The position numbers and the translations under genes were made by a program. Under the pieces are notes generated by a model. It was given only the letters and a program-made list of their open reading frames with translations. It did no database searches and was not told the DNA's origin. Positions 24,107 to 34,577 of a stretch of 64,000 nucleotides of DNA are shown piece by piece. How positions within the stretch are numbered: position 1 is the first letter of the stretch; each line of letters starts with the position of its first letter. Origin of the DNA: Asterias rubens (Eukaryota > Echinodermata > Asteroidea > Forcipulatida > Asteriidae); assembly GCF_902459465.1 (NCBI RefSeq), contig NC_047076.1, positions 2,245,488 through 2,309,487 on the forward strand, given 5' to 3'.

Positions 24107-27100
24107 AAATTAATGTTGTACACGTACTGTGTACGTGCGTATCTAGTCGTTAAGACACATCAGTCTGCTCAGTGCAATCAACATAATGGCAATCTCTGTA
24201 CAGTGTGCTATCACAATACCTCAAGACTCAGAGTAGAGAAACAATCCTTATATTACAAGATGTTCACTGCAAGTGCAGTTGTGTACATGTCCAGTCACAG
24301 CTGTATAAACACCGTTTCCAACTTAATATACAGCTCGGGGAAAAACCTAGGAACCAAAACCTAAAAAGTAGGGCCTAATTTTGTACAGCTACTCAAGACT
24401 TTGAGCAATTTGCATAAAACTGTTAACTGCTAAGCATTTTATGAGCAGGAAACCGGTCACAGATCTTGTACGTCATTGTTCCATCACAGATGGTGGGTTA
24501 GTATTTTGCCTGGTAACCTTATAAATTTAAATCTTATTTTGTTGTGTCTCTAACTGCTGCTGTACTTTTTGTACTCAGGGATGTTGTACACCGTACAATG
24601 CGCATAGCTTTCTTTCTGGGCTACGGCCCTCTGTTAGCAAACAGCACATAAAAAGATCGTTATAAAAAGAAGGGTAAGATTACATTCAAGTTGTAAACAT
24701 TGATAAGAACCTCAAATGTGAGTCGTCAGAGTCGATTACTTTGGCATTGTCCGTGACAGACATGCTTTTTAGTTAGAGTGCTCATCGTTCGCACAAGCCA
24801 CAACTGACTTCTCAAGATACATGTAGCTGTTTTAAAATTTAAGTGGAACACTCAACAATGGTTGCACACTGGGCCTTTTGGACAAAGTATAACTTGCATC
24901 ATTATTAAGATGACTTTGCTTTTAAAAAAATTCCCAGGAAATCTGGGTTCAATGCAAGGTAATTGGGATATAGGCCCCTATGCACGAACAAAACAACTTA
25001 CTCAAATTACAGGATTTTAAGGTTGCTAAACGGGAAAATGACAACAAAGTGTAACCCGAAGAATGTACAAATTAACAGGAAGGCTTTTTCACACCTAGAT
25101 TATTTACCTTAAGCTACTGATGGGGGCAGGAGGAAAAGAATGAGCTGAAAAACCCACACAATTGCATCAGAATCAAATAGAAGGAAATCTTGACTGTTTT
25201 TTAAGTGCCGGAAGAATAACATCCAGCAGTAGTATCACGAAATGTGAAACAGCAGAAAGAAGCGTTTCTCCTAGTTTATTACATGTGGTTATGAGGAACA
25301 GGTTTGGTTGATAAATAGCTACAAACAGCTAAAATATGTAGGATTAGGAAAAACAAATGAAAACAAACTTTTGACAGCTTTCAAAAAATACATTACAATA
25401 TCACCGTTTTCTGTGACTGTATTTTAATAGCAGGAATGATAATATTTAGAAGAAGGGCAAAGCTCCCAAAACTATGTTTATATTTTTTTTTAGATAAAAT
25501 TCAATTGAACTTCAAAAACCATATTGTTGATACATAAAAAATATATATTGGAATGACAGTGTGGCATTTTATTCTTTTAATTTGTTAAATTAAATGAACA
25601 CTGTCACATCACTAAATCAGGATATTAAAAAAAAAAATATTGGATTGTTGAATTTTTGATATTTTTTATGAAGTATTTATGTGGTTTTGGTCACAGACAC
25701 AAGACACACTTGGTTCAAACATTTCTTTTAATTTGACTCAAATTAAATTAGCATGAAAATCTAATTTTCTCTCATTACCGCTCCCAAATTATAGTGTGTA
25801 TCAGTCATTGTTAACGTATGGCACATCACAGTGGGTGCAGCAGAGTCGTATCGTAACACATTTTGACAGCAGCAGTCATTTTGTCAAAATCCCGTTTGCA
25901 CGTTCGCAAATTTATTACTGAAAACGTCTACCACGAACGTTGTCATCTCAAACAAATGGTAAGAAATACTCACGTTTTGTCTTCTAAGTTCTTGTCTTCT
26001 TCGGACGCCATTGTTTCCACTGAAAAAACTTCCAATTTTGCAGAAGAAAATACCGTATTCTGTGCTAAATCCCAACCGCAACTTCTCAGCACTAACTTTA
26101 TGAATGTATATTAAAACATTATTTACGTGTAGAAGGGGATTCTCGGGTGCAGCTCTGTTTATGTGTGATAAGTGTGCTTGGAAAATTTGCGGTTTGTACA
26201 TGAACTGCGTGTTGCTCTGTACTAATTTTCTACGACGGCCCATGCCGGACATTGATAGATTCTATTTCCGGACATTTGTAGGAAAATAGTGTTTTCCTGT
26301 TTGGGGTAACAAAAATGTGTTAAAGTTCTTCCAAATTGTCGCCCAATCATTTTCAAAACAGAAAAATAAGCCCAGTGTTTGCGAATTAACACTTTGATTG
26401 GCTATAATTATTTTGCCCTTAGTGGATAACTTAATCCTTTGCTCCTCTTTTTTTCTGTAGTCTAAATTCAGTTTTAGTTGTTTGAACTTTGTTAATCCAT
26501 GGTTAATGCCTCCGAGACAAAGGTCCGGTTCGGATCAAAAACTAATAAGGCGCTCCCCTATCAGTTTTGACAAAGATATATTTAATATTACATAATCAGA
26601 TGCAGATTGCAGGAAAACCCGATAATGCACAAACAAATGAAACTTTTTCATTTAACTTATTTCCACACAACTTCTGCTTTCTGCATCTTACTATTTTTCT
26701 GTGAAAAAAATCATTATGGTGACATTTTTCTTTATGAAGGGGGGGGGGGGGTTGGGGGGACACACAGGTTTTTGCTGTTATGAGCATGGAGGAAGAATTC
26801 TGTATATTTTGTAAAACACAAATTCAATCGAAAATGGATCGTTAAAGATTGCATTTATATTTATAAGTTTGTTTGGGATATTATTATTTATATGTTCTGC
26901 CAAGGCAACCGTAGTTTCAGCCCGCACTTGTCAAAAATAGTAGGTGGTATGTAATGGTACTCATTCCCCTTGATATCCTTGGCATGATAGGGATCTACAA
27001 AGGAACACATTAATAACATTTATGAGCGAATTGTTACCAGATTGTGGATTTTTACTTCCGGTGGAAGTTTGCTGACTGGCTATCCCCTTAGTCATTGCCG

Positions 27101-28269
27101 CTGTTGTTGTTAAGTCAAATACCCAACATTGGAATCAATTGTCTTTGACAGAAGAAGTCATAGTTCAGTTTTGGTTTCAATGCCAAGTTTGTCTCAATCA
27201 ATACAAAGTTTATTATGTCCACCCACGGTACAAAATTAGTCACGGACCGTCGCCTGTGGAGAATGGTTTTGGAAGTGATGCACATTTTGCGGTTTTAGTT
27301 GGAAATAAATTCGATTATAATCAGTTGAACACCAACTGCAAGTGGAAACTTTTATAGTTTATTTTTTGGAAGAACTGAAAACAAAACAAAAGTGGATAAT
27401 TTTGTAACCAAAACCGGATAATTTTGTAACCAAAACCGGCTAAGTAAGTACTGTTTTATTTCGCACCCACCTTTTCAGTAAAAATAGACACATTATAAAC
27501 CGAAACAAAAACATAGTTAACTCTATATGGGAATTTACCACTTTTGGTATAAAAAGATTATTTAATTGAGCGTATTTTTTATTCTCTTTTGTGATAGCTT
27601 CACATCGATTATTTTAAACAAAACCACTTTTAGAATGCACTTTATATTTTCTTTATAAAATAAACAATTTTAATACGGGTGTCTGTTTTTTCCCCTTTAT
27701 TTTTTTCTTCAAACTTTCACTTTAATTTTTGTTTTCATAAAAAGGTGCCTTTGGGGGTATACCAAGCCTGAACATCTGACGTCACACTTCGAGGCTCGTG
27801 AATAAGGACAGGAGACTAGTTTAGGGTTTCCCTGGCTAGTCTTTGTCCAAGACAACAGAGGGCGCACTAGCACATAAAAATAATGCAAGGGACAAAACTG
27901 CAAGGGACTTGGAGCTAAGACTAGCCTCTAGCATTCTCTTGACCATTAACAAGTTTGATTGAGCATAGTGCAAATTCACCAACTTCACTTTCCAGAAGTT
28001 TAATTTTGTTGACAATAATTTCAGAAAGTCACAAATACTTCCAGATAGATACAAAACAAAATTCAGTACACAGAGATATACAGGTTTTTTAAAATAAATT
28101 TAGCAACAGCTAAAGTGTCAATGCTTGAGAAAGGAGTAAGTTTGGAGAAATCAGGATGAGGAACAAACGGAAGTCTGTAAACTACACTTAACAATTTTTA
28201 ACGGGTCTATTTACACACTATCATCAGGCATGATATAAATAAAATATTAATAATTAACAAAATGGTTTC
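24107..28269. other. Long AT-rich stretch, one weak candidate exon
   Basis: Very AT-rich, especially 25.4-25.7 kb and 27.4-27.7 kb. Only the splice-bounded ATG near 26.0 kb stood out. A 26-base segment around GATAATTTTGTAACCAAAACC is repeated in tandem near 27396-27440. Confidence 0.45.
25974..26019 (-). other. Weak candidate first coding exon of an unidentified gene
   Basis: On the minus strand a pyrimidine-rich acceptor (GGAAGTTTTTTCAG) is followed by 8 bases, an ATG in good context (AACAATGG, ATG at 26011-26009), 12 codons reading MASEEDKNLEDK, and a consensus donor GTGAGT at 25973-25968. No recognisable downstream exon was found on the minus strand in this window, so the gene may be large or the signal chance. 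I do not recognise the peptide. Confidence 0.25.
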
Positions 28270-28641
28270 TATAGCACCATAGAAATAGAACCCGGAGAAC
28301 GCTGATCTCGGCCACCCTCTGTGTCGTCTGTGGACGCGCGGCATATCGATACCGCGTGATACGTGTGTATGGCAAAATGATCATTGCGTGACACGCGTGT
28401 ATGGCAAAATGAGCATCACGTGACACGCGTGTATGGCAAAATGACAATTAAGACATCAGCGTACATAAACCGTTTCTAGTGTGTTCATTGGTCAATGATG
28501 ACGTCACTGTATGGCAAAATATTTTGCCATGCACGCGTTAAAAAAATGGCATATGCGCGTCCATAAAAATGGTCTTACAATGAAACCGCACGCACAATGA
28601 GACACTCAGCGGTCTCCGGGTTCTACTTCTATGTATAGCAC
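28270..28641. mobile_element. hAT-like MITE with perfect 8-bp target duplication
   Basis: Element 28278-28633 (356 bp) is flanked by identical TATAGCAC (28270-28277 and 28634-28641). Terminal inverted repeats read CATAGAARTAGAACCCGGAG. Inside are three tandem units of about 25 bp built on ACGCGTGTATGGCAAAATGA (roughly 28355-28443) and another inverted GGCAAAATATTTTGCC. 8-bp duplications are the hAT hallmark; no transposase is encoded. Confidence 0.82.
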
Positions 28642-28721
28642 TCATATCCATCATTCAACGACGCTCGAACGGTTCCTCAGAAAAAAAGAAGGAACCTAGT
28701 ATGAAAGGGTTGACCTATGTC

Positions 28722-28875
28722 ATAGACCTTATTGCAAATAATCGGTACGCACGCTTTCTAGGCATGGAATGAGGTGCTGGTCTAGTTAGCAATCAAGTTT
28801 GATCGCTAGCTAGACCAGCATGCACTTCATTCAACAGTTAGCGCTTGCGCAATGGGTATTTGCGAAAAGGTCTAT
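28722..28875. mobile_element. Palindromic MITE near the 3' end of SPC25
   Basis: Inverted ends ATAGACCTTATTGCAAATAA and TATTTGCGAAAAGGTCTAT, with a second inner palindrome GCTGGTCTAG / CTAGACCAGC. 154 bp, non-coding. Confidence 0.6.
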
Positions 28876-29077
28876 TAACACATGGTGCAGGTGCTAATAG
28901 ATATTCAGGCCTCATTAAAAATAATTGTTATGGGTTTTTTCCAAAGAGGAAAAACAATAAATCAGAAACTGACTAAAGTAGAAAGAATATCATGCCTGAT
29001 CATTAACCATTCAACCTCAGTGACTATTTACTTTATATACATTTCCCAGTACTTGGGTGGAATAACTTATGTACAAC

Positions 29078-29083
29078 TTTATT
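29078..29083 (-). terminator. SPC25: Poly(A) signal AATAAA of SPC25
   Basis: AATAAA on the minus strand about 28 bases past the SPC25 stop codon (TAG at 29113-29111). This is the first such hexamer downstream and implies a very short 3' UTR. Confidence 0.6.
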
Positions 29084-29110
29084 TTACAATTTTGTGAAAA
29101 AAATAAACTT

Positions 29111-32100
29111 CTACAAGAGCTCTTTGAATTTTCTCCAAGCTGTGACGATGAATTCCGTCAGGTTGTTGCTTTCGTTCAGACTGGCAGCCATCTTGTCTAG
29201 TCCCTCGATTGCGGGGTTGGAATCTGCCACTGTCAAAAGGAAGGAAAATCATACTGCTAAATGTCCACCAAATCTTTATGCAGACCTTGGTATCTAACCA
29301 CTTAGCCACTGAAGACAAGTTGATTGCTTTAAGACACTGGACACTATTGGTAATTGTCAAAGACCAGTCTTCTCACTTGGTGTATCTCAACAAATGCATA
29401 AAATAACAAACCTGTGAATATTAACAGTTAAAAACCAAGCTAGCAGCAGCCATTCTCTCTCATACAAACATTGATTTACAACTATGATTATGAATTGCAC
29501 AAATTAAGAATTTCTAATTGTACTTCAGTAACTAGACGTCAAAACATATTCTAGTCGTTGTGAAATCGGCAGTTCGCTTGGTAGGATTTGAACCTACAAC
29601 TTTGTGACTGTAAGTCCTGCAGTCTAACCACTGGACCACAGTGTTTCCTTGAATCATCTTGACTCAGCTTGGTTCAAGGTAGGGCTACACTTTGGTGATG
29701 ATCCCAAAAAAGAAGTTGAGTATTTTTTTATTAGAAAGCCTTCTTGCTATAAAGATGGTAGGGTTTAACCCCAGTGTTTCCGGTTCACAGGTTTTCTCCA
29801 GGCTTGCGAGCTACAGTGATTAAGTTCACTACAGTGATTAAGTTCCCAGCCGTGACACTTGTGTCCTTAAGCAAGACACTTAACCATTGCTTCGTCATTC
29901 GGATGGAATGTAAAGCCGTTGGTCCCATGTGTTGTGTAACGGATGTAAAAGAACCCAGTGCACTTATCGAAAAAAGAAGGGGTTCGCCCCGGTGTTCCTG
30001 GCTGTGGCTGCTGTATGCGCCGCAGCACCTCAGAATTCATCACTGCAATAACCTATCTTTCTGAAAGTTTGTATATACTCAGCGCCTTGAGTACCTTGTT
30101 TGGTAGATACGTGCGCTATATAAGACTTCGATATTATTATTATTATTAAATGTATAAGACTTTATCTTAAGTATATTTCCTTACCATTGTATTTGTTGTT
30201 CTCAATCTTTATTGTAAAGGAGAAGGTTCGACTGTGGTCCTTAGGGTCCAGATAGGAGAAGACAAACTGTAAGTGATCCTCTGAAGATAGACACAAGAAA
30301 ATACGTAAGTTTGACTTTGTTTGGCTAAAGATGCAAGCAACGTACTAAGAACTATGAAGATAAAAAAATCAACCAATTCTAAGTTTGAACTGACGTTAAC
30401 ACTATTTGTGTTTTACCTAAAAGGTGTGTGTTAAGCCAGAGCTCAACTTATACACTGGACCACAGGCTCGAGATTTTAATATTGGGTCAGTCAAATCAGG
30501 AATCATAGATGAGAGTCATTGCTCACAAAAAGGTCTGAAACTACACATGTGGGATACAGATTCTGCAGATGTATGTTGAAATTATGGCTTTTCCACCTGT
30601 ACGGTAGCCCGTGAAGTTATAGATTCCACTGAACAGTGTTCTTAGCACTAGAGAAGTATATCAAAGGACAGGATTTTGTCATATTATAGAAAAAGTAACG
30701 GCTAATTTTCTTCACCAGGCTGACATAAAAAGTCTGATTTCAGATAAAAGTCTGACAAATCTCATCCCTGAGGAACGTTCAATCCACAAGCATAATCTCA
30801 GATAGGATTCCAACCTTTGGCAATCTGGAGCAGATGTCTTTCCATTATATCAAGTTGGCTCAAATCCTGTTTATTAAGATTAGCCAGAGTGACCATACAT
30901 ACAAACATTCAATATTTTTATACAAGGATTTGAGGCTTCTTTTGTTGAGACAATCTGTAAAGACCACAAACACTTACCGCTGATTTTCTTGAACTGAAGT
31001 CCTAACCACTCCTTGTACAGACTCTCGGCCTTGATGAGTTCTCTAAGTCGAGTTTTCGTTGCTTTTTCCTGCGCTTCTACCACTGGGAGTGCATTAAAGT
31101 AAAATTATTACATACAGGGTGTTAAAGGGAGTGTATGTTTGGTAATCACTCTTAAAAAAAAGCAACGAATACTTTCAGTTAAAAGCCTACAGCAGCTTTT
31201 GATCAAAGAAACATTTCAGTTTAAAGTATTAATGTGGATAAGATGTAAAAAGATATTAGTTTTTATGCCCCAAAAAGTGAATCTGAGAATGACTGACATC
31301 AGTAGCGCTTCTCAGATGGTGTATTCCTCAGCTTAGGAATTATTCTTCCTGTGTGAACACATTCGCTCCAGATTTTTTGGTGATATCTCAAAATTGCTTT
31401 TAAAGCCATTGGACCTTTTCGGTAAACAGTATTGGGCCCACACTTTGTGTATCACAACTGCTATATAAAATAACAAACCTGTGAAAATTTAGGCTCAATC
31501 GGTCGTCGGAGTCGGGAGAAAATAACGGGAAAACCCACCCTTGTATCCGCACGTTTCGCCGTGTCATGACATGTGTTTAAAATAAATCCGTAATTCCCGA
31601 TATTGAGAATTGATATTGTTTCACTGTTTTCTCAAAAAGTAAAGCATTTCATAGAATAATATTTCAGGAGAAGTCTTTCACCAAGTAAACCTTCTGTAAA
31701 CCCTGTAAGTTATTTGTAAATCTGTGAACGTTTTCTTTTTTTTCTGTACTGAAAGGGTCCAATGGCTTTAAGATGTGTATTCGTCCTACTTGCTAAGCAA
31801 AGTGTGATGACACAATACACGAATACAGGTCATGATCAATCAGTAACAGACATCTCAATTCAGGACGTATCTTAGTGTTTTGCGAAAATGAGCGTTGATG
31901 ACCAAATTGAAAAGTGAAAACAGTTTGGCCCCTTTTCAGTATAATAAGAATCAGTATTACTGGCAACTGTTGTATAATGGAGAACATGACCAAAGGTGTT
32001 GGTTTAGGTCTTCAGCTTACATTCCTTTTGTTGGTTGCATTTTTCCATCCCGACAATATACTCCTTCTGTTTCTGTTCTCTCTCAAAGAGAAGCTCCTGA

Positions 32101-33420
32101 AGTTTTAGAGCCGACTCTTTGATCACCGCTTTCAGGGCCAAAAGTTTCTTCTTGTTATCTTCCCCAACTGACGAGGTAAAAAAAAAAAACTGATAAAGTT
32201 CTCCGGTTTTATCAAATACAGGGCAGGCCTTGATTTTGGCTCTTAAAGTGACAAGGCAATTTTCCTCTGGTAAGGGCCGCTCTATAAGGAAAATGTAAAT
32301 TTGTAAAAGGGCACCACAGCAAAAGCACAGGGCACCAAGGCAATAGACCCTTCCCGTGAAATATGTAAATTGCACATAGCGCGTGCGCACTAACGTTTTG
32401 GTTGGCAAAATGAGGGAACATCGCGCTGTTTTGTACACGGCTAATGGGTGCGTGAGGCAGACGCGATTGCGCGTCTGCTTAGTGCACAACTCTATGGCGT
32501 TTGCCAACCAACAGGGTCTGTACGCATGCGTGAATGTGATTAGCATATTTTATGGGAAGGGTCCATTGCTGTGGGTGACATGGGCTATTTCGAGGCCTGA
32601 CATGGTGTTGTGGCAGAGCTGGACATGAGTTGTGTTTTTACTGTTGGGCAGAATATGGTTTTGAGTCCAAGTCTTTACACTTGTCTCCTTAAGAAAGGCA
32701 CTTCATCAACAGAGATCTTTTTATTGGTACATGTACATCTCCCATACCAAATATCTTTCAAAGGGTTTTAAGTTTTCCACCCACCTTCTTTGTTGCTCAG
32801 CGACTGTTGTTCCAAGATTTTTAATTCCTTCTGGATGCATAATATTTGGTCTAAAAAGAACAAGCAAAGGAAAGAAAAGGTGAACAACAAAACAGTCAGC
32901 AGTACAATAACCACAAAACAATGCAGTTAGGAGTCAAAAGGCCATATAATAGAAGTTTGAGGGAAAAACTGTACAACGTATATATACTTTGTTTGCTAAC
33001 TCTCGACTTGAAAACTTTACTTAACTTTTTCAGTGCCAAGGTTGTACCGTTTTTTTTATGGATTTCAAAAGCGTCATTATCGTACACATGTTCACAAAAA
33101 GGGTCAAGGTAACACATATCAGCAAGATGCATTTTGTTTGAGAAACTTCTTCTTTTCTTTTCTTCAAAAAAAACTATAAAAGCTCAAGAGGCAAACAAAA
33201 GTGGAGACTGAAAGATTACAAAATACTTACCTTTACTTTCCTGGATCAACGTCTCATGTTCTCTCAAATGATCCTGCAAGAACTTTGTCAGCTGGTCTCC
33301 CGTCCAGTGATTGAGGAATGTATCCTGGACTTGCTGCAGGTTACCAGTTAACTTGGCCAGTTCTGAGTCCAAGTCCGAAGGTTGTTTTGCAACGGGACAA
33401 CTCTGGTTTATTGTGGTCAT
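29111..33420 (-). CDS. SPC25: SPC25, kinetochore protein (NDC80 complex subunit)
   Basis: Spliced CDS of 240 aa. Coding exons in transcript order: 33420-33231, 32850-32785, 32167-32021, 31082-30978, 30280-30185, 29229-29111. All introns are GT-AG and all interrupt the codon after base 1. SPC25 pairs with SPC24 and anchors the NDC80 complex to the inner kinetochore, where the complex captures spindle microtubules. Residues 1 to about 150 are charged and helical, as expected for the coiled coil. The rest matches the SPC25 globular RWD-like domain: LYKEWLGLQFKKI, then HLQFVFSYLDPKD, FSFTIKIE and a tail with NNLTEFI and AWRKF, aligning with vertebrate SPC25 (LYKDRLGLEIRKI, FTNIDPK, NNFSAFL). Human SPC25 is 224 aa, so length fits. 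The start ATG lies 10 bases inside an exon whose acceptor is at 33431; a leader exon lies upstream. Introns are full of MITEs and SINEs. Identity rests on recalled family sequence; I am confident. Confidence 0.93.
29329..29425 (+). mobile_element. MITE family 1 fragment downstream of the SPC25 last exon acceptor
   Basis: TTAA at 29329-29332 and about 95 bases of the left end, truncated where a SINE-like segment begins near 29440. Confidence 0.65.
29440..29645 (-). mobile_element. tRNA-derived SINE, family S1, in SPC25 intron 6
   Basis: On the minus strand the head reads like a tRNA: A-box-like TGGTCCAGTGGTTAGACT and B box GGTTCAAATCC. The tail (CAAACATTGATTTACAAC, ATTATGAATTGCACAAA) is shared with 52.85-53.04 kb. 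No sound anticodon stem-loop, so not a tRNA gene. Confidence 0.6.
29779..30148 (+). mobile_element. SINE-like retroposon with (ATT)n tail in SPC25 intron 6
   Basis: Contains AAGCAAGACACTTAACC, TAAAGCCGTTGGTCCC, AAGAACCCAGTGCACTTATC and GGGGTTCGCCCCGGTGTTCC, then GCGCTATATAAGACTTCGAT and an ATT repeat at 30132-30147, a 3' end of the CR1/L2-dependent type. Likely mobilised by such LINEs. It ends 37 bases before the SPC25 exon at 30185. Confidence 0.6.
31122..31399 (+). mobile_element. MITE family 3 copy in SPC25 intron 4
   Basis: Begins TTAA (31122-31125) then AGGGAGTGTATGTTTGGTAA; shares several blocks with 6.16-6.45 kb. It abuts a family 4 element at 31400, so its right end may be cut by that insertion. 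Confidence 0.5.
31400..31771 (+). mobile_element. MITE family 4 (TTAA-flanked) in SPC25 intron 4
   Basis: TTAA at 31400-31403 and 31768-31771 with inverted ends AGCCATTGGACCTTTTCGGT and GAAAGGGTCCAATGGCT. The interior shares the AACAAACCTGTGAAAATTT block with family 1, so the families share a core under different termini. Confidence 0.72.
32225..32341 (+). repeat. Dispersed repeat A in SPC25 intron 3
   Basis: TTCCTCTGGTAAGGGCCGC, AAAATGTAAATTTGTAAAAG and AGCAAAAGCACAGGGCACCA, then a MITE at 32342. Confidence 0.58.
32342..32567. mobile_element. Palindromic MITE in SPC25 intron 3
   Basis: Inverted ends AATAGACCCTTCCCGTGAAA and ATTTTATGGGAAGGGTCCATT; inner arms GTTGGCAAA / TTTGCCAAC. It sits against a GGGCACC repeat. 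Confidence 0.62.
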
Positions 33421-33589
33421 CTTGAGGAGCCTGTCAAAGATAGGACACAAATTTGTTTGCATAATTGTTACCAATAAAATAAGGAAATAATTATCCGATT
33501 CCCACAACTTCACTAAAAAATATAATTAAATTTGAATTAGACTTAAGAAGTACTTCCCTCTTGACAAACAGCCAAACTCTAGCATGCCT

Positions 33590-33662
33590 ACTTGCGATAA
33601 CAATTAACATAACCTGCCTGCTGACGGCAAAGCGTCGACAGGAGGGTTACGTTATTGCAACT
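33590..33662. mobile_element. Small palindromic element in SPC25 intron 1
   Basis: Arms ACTTGCGATAAC and GTTACGTTATTGCAACT about 75 bp overall. Related to the larger palindrome at 34827-34930 on the other side of the shared promoter. Confidence 0.5.
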
Positions 33663-34143
33663 AGCCAAACCCAATCTTTGTAAGTATCATTCATAATCAT
33701 ACTCATAGTTAACTAAAAAACTCTTTCAAAAAATGAATGAGTTAATTTTGAATATGGTTATAAAAACTTATAGTAAGTAACGTTGGCTTAAAAAATACTG
33801 TAGAGTGTAACTGGGTCAATTCAACTTTTTTTCAATTTGACACTTAAAGAATATCTTCAAGAGTGCCCTTCAATATATCTACAGTAAAGGTTTACTCGTG
33901 AAGTCATAACCCTCATTTCCAACAACAACTCATCATGCAAAGAAAGTCACAAAACCTAGCTCATCAATGATTGAAGTGCGCCCTCTCTTGTAAAACATAC
34001 ACCGCACTCGGTCACAACAACTGAGCTAACCGAGAAATTCTTATTACATAGTGCTCTAAAAACCGATGTTTTCATGGCTAAAACATCACAGGAAAAACAA
34101 AATATCACCAATAAAAGTAGTAAAAACACATATAAATACTCAC

Positions 34144-34250
34144 CTAAATTTTAATTCATATAAACATTCAGATAGTAAAGAAAGTGCTCGAAGAAAATGG
34201 ATTTAATCGTCGTTTCATGTGTCATTTCCAACAGTTTGAAAATGGCGGAA
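34144..34250 (-). other. SPC25: Probable untranslated leader exon of SPC25
   Basis: The SPC25 start codon sits just downstream of a splice acceptor (CAG at 33433-33431), so an upstream leader exon is needed. On the minus strand a consensus donor GTGAGT lies at 34143-34138, preceded by exon-like sequence. The transcription start is not visible; the upstream limit given is a guess. The predicted first intron (34143-33431) holds a short palindromic element. Confidence 0.5.
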
Positions 34251-34577
34251 ATTTTGAGGTCAAGGGTCGATGTAAAATGTTGTAATTTTTTAATAGAAAT
34301 ACAAGTTACATTTGTATTTTTCTATTTATTTTTTAATAAAAATTATAGCTTAAAATGAATTTTAATTAATTTAAAACTGTAAAAGAGTTAATTTCAACAA
34401 TGTTTTGTTTATAAAACTTAATATTATTTAATTATTTTTGAAAGAGTTTAAGGTCAAATGAAGTAAAACATAACGTCATCAGACGAAGTTGGGAAATCAA
34501 CAACACAAAATTTATTGTGAAATACTTTCTGTGGAAACTGCATTCATTTACTTCATTGAATTGTTCTTTTTACGAGG
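34251..34577. promoter_or_regulatory. Putative shared (bidirectional) promoter of SPC25 and RAB18
   Basis: The interval separates the divergent SPC25 leader (minus) from the RAB18 start codon (plus, 34578). No TATA box stands out on either strand. The sequence is AT-rich with a small GC-rich patch containing AAATGGCGGAAAT near 34240 and no recognisable transposon, unlike the introns on both sides. Known family context: SPC25 is cell-cycle regulated in vertebrates through CHR/DREAM sites; a CHR-like TTTGAA occurs near 34236, but a six-base match is weak. Shared regulation is inferred from spacing only. Confidence 0.45.

Noticed and set aside
25884-26252. 122-codon minus-strand frame starting MSGMGRRRK
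   Set aside because: Not recognisable; the more exon-like signal here is a different frame bounded by splice sites.
28355-28443. CRISPR-like array of three units
   Set aside because: The units are tandem without unique spacers, lie inside a MITE, and the genome is eukaryotic.
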